Shown: positions 1-5,376 of the stretch, in pieces
Layout of the letters: the number at the start of each line of letters is the position of its first letter
Numbering within the stretch: position 1 is the first letter of the stretch
Source: Acanthamoeba lenticulata
Taxonomy: Eukaryota; Discosea; Longamoebia; Acanthamoebidae
NCBI GenBank assembly: GCA_002179805.1
Contig: NAVB01001109.1
Span: 1-12,350 of the forward strand
Reading direction: 5' to 3'
Length of the DNA: 12,350 nucleotides
Notes under the pieces: generated by a model
The model's input: only the letters and a program-made list of their open reading frames with translations
Database searches by the model: none
Told to the model about the DNA's origin: nothing
Translations under genes and position numbers: made by a program

Positions 1-66
1 TTTTTTTTGTCCCAATTTTGTTTTGTTTTTGATTTTGATTTTAATTTCTTTTACACAAAAACGCAG
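1..66 (+). other. 3' end of an intron (kinase-cyclase gene)
   Basis: This T-rich stretch with GATTTT-like repeats ends in CGCAG at 66. The protein similarity of the downstream kinase begins exactly at 67 (TYSYG, kinase subdomain IX), while the translation before it is low-complexity and unlike a kinase. I read it as the polypyrimidine-rich 3' end of an intron whose donor lies left of the window. The join is phase 0. Confidence 0.85.
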
Positions 67-2427
67 ACCTACAGCTATGGCATCGTCATGTGGGAGGCGT
101 TCACGCGCCAGCAGCCGTACGAGGGCATGTCCCCTGCGGCGATCGCCGTGGCCGTGCTGCGGAACAACTACCGGCCTCCGCTGCCCGAGGGCTACGACCT
201 GTCGTCGATGCCGTCGGGCATCCTCGAGGACTCCTTCTCGCCGTCGTTGTCCTCGCGGACCGGCCTGAGCGCGACGCAGAGCATGGCCCGCGTGGGCGCC
301 GGGTGCGACAATGACCTCAAGTACTTCCACCTGATGACCCAGTGCTGGCACCAGGACCCGGTCATGCGGCCCAGCTTCTTGGAGATCATGACACAGTTGT
401 CGACGAGCGAGTTTACCAGCGGCGGCAGCAAGTCGGGCGGCTCGTCGTCCTCGTCCTCGTCGTCGATGTCCTCCTACGCCGACATCCGCCAGGCCCAGGC
501 CCGCCGCCAGCCGGACGACACCTCGGCGCTGGCCTCCAACACGAGCGACGTCTCGTCGTCGATGGGCTCGGGCTCGCTCGCCGACGCGCCGCTTCCGGCC
601 TTCAAGTACAAGGTCCAGGTCGACCGCGAGGGCAACCCGGTCGGCCGCTACGCCACCGCCGGCAACGAGGCCTTCCTCAACAACAACGATAACGCCGCTG
701 TCGTCTTCCTCGACCTCACCTCGGCCGACGTCCTCTGGCAGGAGGCTCCCGAGGAGATGGTGGAGACCATGACCCTCTACAACAAGCTCGTCCGCGGGAT
801 CGCCAGCCGCCACCGCGGCTTCGAGACCACCGTCGGCGATCGCGGCAACTCAGAGGGCGCCATGTGCGTCCTCTTCAATGCGGCCGAGGACGCGAGCCGC
901 ATGTGCTTCGACCTCCAGCGCGAGCTGCTGGCCGCGCCCTGGTCCAAGAAGCTGCTCACCGTGCCGCAGGCCGCCGAGCTGGCCGACCCGGTCTCGGGCG
1001 AGATCGTCTTCCGCGGGCCGCGCGTGCGTTGCGGCGTGCACATCGGGCGGATCGTGGTCAAGCGCAGCAAGGACATCCGCAAGGCGGGCGCCAAGCACAG
1101 CGGCCCGGCCATCGACGCCGCCATGAAGCTGGCTTCCGTGGCCAAGCCCGGCCAGATCGTCATTTCGGCCGCCTTCCGCAGCCGCCTGCTGGAGGCCGGT
1201 CTGATCAGTAAGAATGACAAGAATACGAAGAAGCGCCACGATCACGAAGACCCGTCCAAGATCAGGACCGTCTTCCTGCGCAAGGTCGAGCTGCCCACTT
1301 CGCAGCTGCGCGGCTCGATCAACTACGGCAAGGACTCGGGCGGCCACAACAAGGTCGCGCTTGACGCCACCACCGAGCGCGTCCGGGAGCAGCGGGCCGA
1401 GTGGGAGCAGGCCGAGGTCAAGGCCTACGAGATGGGCGTGCCCGGCTTATACCGCTTCTTCGTGCGCGAGAACGACATGGCCAGCGAGAGCGAGAGCGAT
1501 GACGGCTCCCTGTCGACCGGCCACGTCGGGCACGCGCGTGGCCGCGAAGGCCTGCTCGAGGGCGACGCCGCAACGTGGCTCAACTCGGCCAACATGTGCC
1601 CGTGGATCATCGACTACTCGAAGGTGACCGTGTACGAGGACAAGCCGCTGGGCTCGGGCTCCTATGGTGTCGTGTACCGCGGCAAGTGGCAAAACGTGGA
1701 GGTGGCTGTGAAGCGGTTCATCAAGCAGACCATGAACGAGCGCAGCACGCTCGAGTTCCGGTCGGAGATGAGCATCCTGGCCCGCCTCCAGCACCCCAAC
1801 ATCATCACGTTCATCGGTGCCTGCGTGGTGGAGCCCAACCTGTGCATCATCACCGAGTACATGAAGAACGGCAGCTTGCGCAACGTCCTTTCCAACTCGT
1901 CCTGCAAGCTCAGCTTCCCGGACCGCGTGCGCATGCTGCTCCACACGGCCCAGGGCCTGCAGTACCTGCACGACACCGTCTCGCCGTCGATCATCCACCG
2001 CGACCTCAAGTGCTCCAACATCCTCGTCGACGAGACCGACGGCGTGTGGACGGTCAAGATCGCCGACTTTGGGCTGGCCCGCGTCAAGGAGGCCAACACG
2101 ACGATGACCCGCTGCGGCACGCCGTCGTGGATCGCGCCGGAGATCATCCGCGGCGAGAAGTACACGGAGAAGGCCGACATCTACTCGTTGGGCATCATCA
2201 TGTGGGAGGTCCTCACGCGCCGCATCCCCTACGAGGGCCTCAACTTCATGGCCGTCTCGCTCCACGTCCTCGACAACCAGCGGCCCGATATCCCCGACAA
2301 CTGCCCGGCCGAGTACCGCCGGACGATGACCCGCTGCTGGCACCCGAAAGCCCACAAGCGCCCCGCCATCACCGAGGTCGTCGCCTTCCTGAAGCAGATG
2401 GTGGGCGCCTCACCCTTTGATGTGTAA
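67..2427 (+). CDS. TKL kinase - cyclase-like - TKL kinase protein, 3' exon (partial)
   Basis: This is the last exon (786 codons plus stop) of a large multidomain signalling protein; the 5' part is outside the window. In order it holds four parts. First is the C-lobe end of one protein kinase domain (nt 67-402; SYGIVMWE, then CWHQDPVMRPSF) with an unusual insert at about 199-315. Second is a Ser-rich linker (about 403-590). Third is a class III nucleotidyl cyclase-like domain (about 691-1290; metal Asp at 712, second Asp in VGD at 838, GVHIG near 1033). Fourth is a complete second kinase domain (about 1624-2420) with glycine loop GSGSYG, VAVK Lys at 1711, HRDLKCSN with catalytic Asp at 2002, DFG at 2065 and APE. 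The kinase motifs are of the tyrosine-kinase-like (TKL) group, and the second kinase looks active. The cyclase lacks the usual Asn/Arg pair (IDAAMKL in place of VNxAAR). In Acanthamoeba such proteins usually carry an extracellular sensor and a membrane segment upstream; that is inference here. Confidence 0.93.
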   Translation, partial: TYSYGIVMWEAFTRQQPYEGMSPAAIAVAVLRNNYRPPLPEGYDLSSMPSGILEDSFSPSLSSRTGLSATQSMARVGAGCDNDLKYFHLMTQCWHQDPVMRPSFLEIMTQLSTSEFTSGGSKSGGSSSSSSSSMSSYADIRQAQARRQPDDTSALASNTSDVSSSMGSGSLADAPLPAFKYKVQVDREGNPVGRYATAGNEAFLNNNDNAAVVFLDLTSADVLWQEAPEEMVETMTLYNKLVRGIASRHRGFETTVGDRGNSEGAMCVLFNAAEDASRMCFDLQRELLAAPWSKKLLTVPQAAELADPVSGEIVFRGPRVRCGVHIGRIVVKRSKDIRKAGAKHSGPAIDAAMKLASVAKPGQIVISAAFRSRLLEAGLISKNDKNTKKRHDHEDPSKIRTVFLRKVELPTSQLRGSINYGKDSGGHNKVALDATTERVREQRAEWEQAEVKAYEMGVPGLYRFFVRENDMASESESDDGSLSTGHVGHARGREGLLEGDAATWLNSANMCPWIIDYSKVTVYEDKPLGSGSYGVVYRGKWQNVEVAVKRFIKQTMNERSTLEFRSEMSILARLQHPNIITFIGACVVEPNLCIITEYMKNGSLRNVLSNSSCKLSFPDRVRMLLHTAQGLQYLHDTVSPSIIHRDLKCSNILVDETDGVWTVKIADFGLARVKEANTTMTRCGTPSWIAPEIIRGEKYTEKADIYSLGIIMWEVLTRRIPYEGLNFMAVSLHVLDNQRPDIPDNCPAEYRRTMTRCWHPKAHKRPAITEVVAFLKQMVGASPFDV
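442..465 (+). repeat. TCG/TCC serine-codon run
   Basis: Eight consecutive serine codons (mixed TCG and TCC) lie in the linker between the first kinase and the cyclase-like domain, flanked by more Gly/Ser. This encodes a flexible linker. The mixed codons argue for protein-level selection over simple slippage. Confidence 0.8.
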
Positions 2428-2460
2428 GCCTCTTCCAGTTGTTGCTTCGGCTCGAATGTG

Positions 2461-2466
2461 TTTATT
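2461..2466 (-). terminator. putative poly(A) signal of the LRAT gene
   Basis: AATAAA on the minus strand, about 97 nt downstream of the LRAT-gene stop and only 34 nt from the stop of the convergent kinase gene. It is a canonical hexamer in a plausible place; the cleavage site itself cannot be seen. Confidence 0.45.
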
Positions 2467-2490
2467 ACGCTGTTACTGTATTCTACCCGC

Positions 2491-2496
2491 ATAAAG
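2491..2496 (+). terminator. putative poly(A) signal of the kinase gene
   Basis: ATAAAG lies 64 nt past the stop of the kinase gene. It is a near-match to AATAAA and the best candidate 3'-end signal in the 135-bp convergent gap. It lies beyond the oppositely oriented signal of the LRAT gene, so the two 3' UTRs probably overlap. Confidence 0.35.
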
Positions 2497-2562
2497 ATTC
2501 AACTCTTAAGTTCTCTCATCATCTCTCCTCTTTGTACAAAGCCTAATGGGGGATAACATTCC

Positions 2563-3195
2563 TCAATCGGCTTCTTCCGTGTCCGGACGTTCGCGAATGA
2601 CGGAGGGAGCTGATGCTCGAGACGAGGATGAAGTGGAAGCAGCAAGGTTGGAGGCGAAGCTCTGCTGCATAAAGGCCCCGAAGAGGCTCATGACCATGTC
2701 CACCTGTCGCGAGAACGACTTGCCGTAGAGACAGTCGTGCGCGAAGTGTTCACAGTTGTTTGTCATCAGGTTGTACTGCCGCTCACCCAGGCGCTTCCGG
2801 GCGCGCTCGACAATAACGGGGGCATCAAATCGCTTCAGCGGCTCCTGATGCTCCTCATCTCGGTGATAGTTCAGGCTCGATTCGGGAGACCCTTTGAGAA
2901 AGCCTCGCAAGTTCGTCGTTTGGACCTCTCCCTCAAGCGTAGAAGCATCGCCGCTGTAGTGGATCACTTCGTGTTGGCCATCTTCGTATTCCAACAGGAG
3001 GCCGTGGTGCCGGTAGTTGAACGGGAAGCCTTGAAAGTTGATCATGCGCGGAACGCTGATGTGATGAACTGACTTGAGTGACGCGGATTGCTGCATTCTT
3101 CTGGTGACGCGCGCAGCTAGAGCTCGACTAAGTTGTGCTTTCAGGGTGAGTGTTGTAATGAAGAGCAACGAAGCATTCAGCCCCTTTAAACCCAT
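2563..3195 (-). CDS. LRAT-domain (NlpC/P60-superfamily) protein
   Basis: This 210-residue ORF carries an LRAT domain (lecithin:retinol acyltransferase / H-rev107 type). Residues about 44-151 show YRHHG (His64), EVIHYSGD (His79) and NNCEHF (Cys148), matching the His-His-Cys set of this circularly permuted papain-like fold. Family members transfer or hydrolyse acyl chains of phospholipids; the substrate here is unknown. The tail (about 185-210) is Ser-rich and acidic. The start is uncertain. The first ATG (3195) is in a weak context, and Met34 (3096) begins just before the domain. A 69-nt stretch between them (3169-3101) begins GT, ends AG and keeps frame, so it could be an intron. The first 66 residues contain no Asp or Glu, which would suit a mitochondrial presequence or an unspliced intron. 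An upstream out-of-frame ATG (M-A-D-P-S-D) also exists. Confidence 0.8.
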   Translation of the reverse strand: MGLKGLNASLLFITTLTLKAQLSRALAARVTRRMQQSASLKSVHHISVPRMINFQGFPFNYRHHGLLLEYEDGQHEVIHYSGDASTLEGEVQTTNLRGFLKGSPESSLNYHRDEEHQEPLKRFDAPVIVERARKRLGERQYNLMTNNCEHFAHDCLYGKSFSRQVDMVMSLFGAFMQQSFASNLAASTSSSSRASAPSVIRERPDTEEAD

Positions 3196-3493
3196 CGGAT
3201 GGGTCCGCCATCGTTTCCATCACGTGTCGCACATCTCCACTTCCCGAATCTTTTCGCCAACTTTGGACTCATTTCTCAGATTTCGTTTGTAATTCTGGAG
3301 TTTCGGAAGTGTTTTGAAACCGCTGACGAAAGCAAGAAAATAAAAATAAAAATAAAAATAAAAAGGAAGACAAAGCCATCAGCGTAAATGTTGTTGCAGC
3401 GACCATTACAACTGGCTCACTTTGAAAGGACCCATCCAGTTCTATTGACCACTGAAGCGCACGATATACACTCAGCTTGTATGATGGCGGTCG
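3196..3493. other. intergenic region between the LRAT gene and the small-protein gene
   Basis: This 298-bp gap is the largest in the window. It should hold the promoter and 5' UTR of the LRAT gene (nearer 3200-3300, including a CACGTG palindrome near 3221) and the 3' UTR of the 115-residue-protein gene. An A-rich period-6 repeat sits at 3337-3364. I see no convincing coding exon or RNA gene. Confidence 0.6.
3337..3364. repeat. AAAAAT tandem repeat, period 6
   Basis: A-runs are interrupted by a T at 3341, 3347, 3353 and 3359, giving about four and a half copies of a 6-nt unit. It lies in the gap upstream of the LRAT gene, so on that gene's coding strand it reads as a T-rich tract. It could be a promoter-proximal poly(dA:dT) tract that disfavours nucleosomes. 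Confidence 0.8.
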
Positions 3494-4058
3494 TCAATGG
3501 AGCTCGGCTGCAGAGGCGAGAAAGAAGGGTGAGAACGGCCAAGGCCAGTGCGAGACATTCACACCGCACTACAACATGAAGGCGGTGCATCGCGTACCTC
3601 GTTCCTTGGCTTCGGCATACCGCTGTTGCTGCTTGGCGTTGGGGTAGGCGTACTTGGCCTTAGTCTTGTGCTCTGCCTTTTGCTCGTTTATCTCGTTCAC
3701 TTCGTACTCCCACTTCCGTCCCTTGGCCTGTTCTCGGGCCTCGTCTTTGCCCACCTTGTGAAGTTGCACGCGATTCCTCTCCACCAGCCACCTTAAAAGC
3801 TTCTTTGCTTGGAGCCGCGATGAAATCGCTGCCGGACCACAAATCAAGCAAGAAATGAAACACATGAGCCGCATAAGAATAGCTAAAGGCCGGCTGCTTT
3901 GAGAAACGGCGCAGCTCAGCGAGTTCATCGGAGAAAATTAAAGGGAGGGGCGCACTGCTTTTCTCTTCCACCAGATGTTCCCAAAGCACGCGGCGGTTCA
4001 TGCGTCCGTGCTTCCGCAGCACTTGCACAATCTGCTTAGTCGGTCGCATCGTCTCCAT
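3494..4058 (-). CDS. unknown small basic protein, three exons, 115 aa
   Basis: My model joins exons 4058-3956, 3828-3598 and 3507-3494, with introns of 127 and 90 nt. Both joins are phase-consistent, and the second acceptor is strongly pyrimidine-rich (TTTCTCGCCTCTGCAG). The product starts METMRPTKQIV. Residues about 4-60 look like a small winged-helix-type fold: a helix (QIVQVLRKHG), then LWEHLVEE, then AKKLLRWLVERNRVQLHKVG. The rest (about 65-115) is a highly charged Lys/Glu/Gln-rich helix. I do not recognise the family with confidence; a mitochondrial ribosome-associated or nucleic-acid-binding role would fit the size and composition, but that is a guess. A second start, Met4 at 4049, is possible. 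Without the second splice, exon 2 would read a few codons into the intron and stop at 3569. Confidence 0.65.
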
Positions 4059-4129
4059 CTCCTCTAAATGTTTGAGATCAACAACAAAATGTGTGCCTGC
4101 GAAGAGAAACGCCAAGAAAAATAAATTTC

Positions 4130-4135
4130 TTTATT
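4130..4135 (-). terminator. putative poly(A) signal of the flavoprotein gene
   Basis: AATAAA on the minus strand, 16 nt beyond the stop codon of the PNPOx-like gene and about 70 nt before the start of the next gene on the same strand. This would give a very short 3' UTR. Confidence 0.5.
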
Positions 4136-4151
4136 TGGTCTTCTCAGCCGC

Positions 4152-5241
4152 TCACTGGGGCGTCGAGGAGGGCCGGTGGTAATCGGCAACGTTGGCCGGA
4201 ACGGGGACGCCAGGCTTAAGCGTCGGGTCGGGCGTGGGGGTGCCGTACTGGGTGGTGATCGGAATCACACCAGACCAGAAGTCGGTGGTCAGGTCCTCGG
4301 CGTCATCCTGCGGGGGACCGCTCCTCACCTTGGCAGAGGCCTCGCTGATGTGCATCTTGACCATCTGAGGGACGCGACGTCGCGTTAGTGACTTCAACGC
4401 AGCAGAGTAAAGCACGCCTGGAAAGCGGTGGGGGCACCTTCGTGGCCTTGATCTCCGCGGGCGTGGGCAGGCGCGCGTTCTCCCAACGGTCTGCACGACC
4501 AGACAGCAGTGTCAGCCACCAACCACGTACCCTGGTGCAGGGTGAAGGAGGTTGAGCCAAACCAGGGATGATGTGATTCGTGAAGATCTTCATGGCTTCC
4601 AGCTTCTCCTCGGGGTCCCTGAAGGAGAGGTAAGTCAGCTGAGGCGTAACTAGAAGCCGTCGTGAGGAGGGAGGGAGGGAGTTACGTGATCTCCTCGGCC
4701 TTGCCAAAGATGACCACCGAGCGGTAGTTCATAGAGCTGTGGAACAAGCTGCGCGCTACAACAATGCCGTCCGTCTGCCAAAGGGTGGTGTAAGCGATGC
4801 CCCTGCCTTAGTTGAAAAGAGAGTTCATACCAGTGTGACAGTGACGCACACCGGATGGCCCTGGGCCATGTGCTTGATCATGTGGCCAGAAGACTGTACA
4901 CCACCAAAAACCAAAAAAATGGTCACAACACGTAGCTCGCAGACGGAGGAGCTGTAAAGCTCCGGGCGCACCTTGGCATGAAGGTACAGCCACTCGCCCT
5001 TGCGCCCGAAGCCGGTAGGAATGACAAACGGCTGGCCGTCTACGTTGAACCCGACGTGGCAGATAAAGGCTTCATCGAGGATAGCATAGACCTGGTCCTT
5101 GTCGTACACCGCCCGCTTCGGCAGCCGCTTCACCTACGTAGTGCATGCCGTGTGGCAGAATCAGAGCATGAGCAGTACGGAGGCAGCAGCTGCCGCACTG
5201 ACCTTTGTCAAAGGAGTAACCTCAAACCTGTCGCCTTCCAT
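4152..5241 (-). CDS. Pyridoxamine 5'-phosphate oxidase-like FMN-binding protein
   Basis: Seven exons: 5241-5203, 5133-4972, 4893-4831, 4774-4686, 4618-4563, 4490-4438 and 4364-4152. Introns are 56-78 nt, all GT-AG and phase-consistent, giving 224 residues. The order of motifs matches the flavin-nucleotide-binding, NimA-like branch of the PNPOx split-barrel fold: LPKRAVYD near the N-terminus, GFNVDGQPFVIPTGFGR, WLYLHAK followed by SSGHMIKHM, CVTVTL, HSSMNYRSVVIFGKA, IIPDRWENARLPTPAEIKAT, and ASAKVRSGPPQDD. These proteins bind FMN in a dimeric barrel. Bacterial relatives include nitroimidazole reductases, but the substrate of eukaryotic members is mostly unknown. The C-terminal about 45 residues are Pro/Thr-rich. 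No signal peptide is visible, so it is probably cytosolic. A GA-rich repeat abuts the start codon. The next upstream gene ends 135 bp away. Confidence 0.85.
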
Positions 5242-5242
5242 A

Positions 5243-5264
5243 GTCTTCGTCTTCGTCTTCGTCT
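5243..5264 (-). repeat. GAAGAC hexanucleotide repeat in the 5' UTR
   Basis: On the coding strand a purine-rich tract of about three and a half copies of a 6-nt unit ends directly before the ATG at 5241. It lies in the presumed 5' UTR of the PNPOx-like gene. It could be a simple-sequence tract, a promoter element or a splicing/translation enhancer; the sequence does not decide. Confidence 0.7.
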
Positions 5265-5376
5265 GGTGCCGGAGCTCCCTTTTTTTTTAATTGCTCTTTT
5301 CTTGGCAAAGGCGGAAGCGCACTTCCAAGTCGAGGATTCGGTCAAGAGGAAAGAAATGTCTTTTCTCCTTTCGATC

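Noticed and set aside
1447..2355. 302-codon open frame on the minus strand, and a 281-codon alternative + frame at 1575-2420
   Set aside because: Both are shadows of the second kinase domain. Their translations are Arg/His/Ala/Val-rich with no family motif, as expected opposite or out of frame with GC-rich coding DNA.
2546..2728. Short + strand ORF in the convergent region
   Set aside because: It is opposite the 3' end of the LRAT coding region and has no motif or good start context.
3569..3597. Ending the small-protein gene at the stop at 3569
   Set aside because: The last codons before that stop follow a good GTACGC donor at 3597, and an excellent pyrimidine-rich acceptor lies 90 nt on. 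The stop at 3569 remains the fallback if no splice occurs.
4502..4530. GTACGT donor-like site at about 4530 in the PNPOx-like gene
   Set aside because: It would leave an intron of only about 40 nt and insert a Pro/Gln-rich stretch into a conserved motif. The donor at 4562 gives 72 nt and restores IIPDRWENA.
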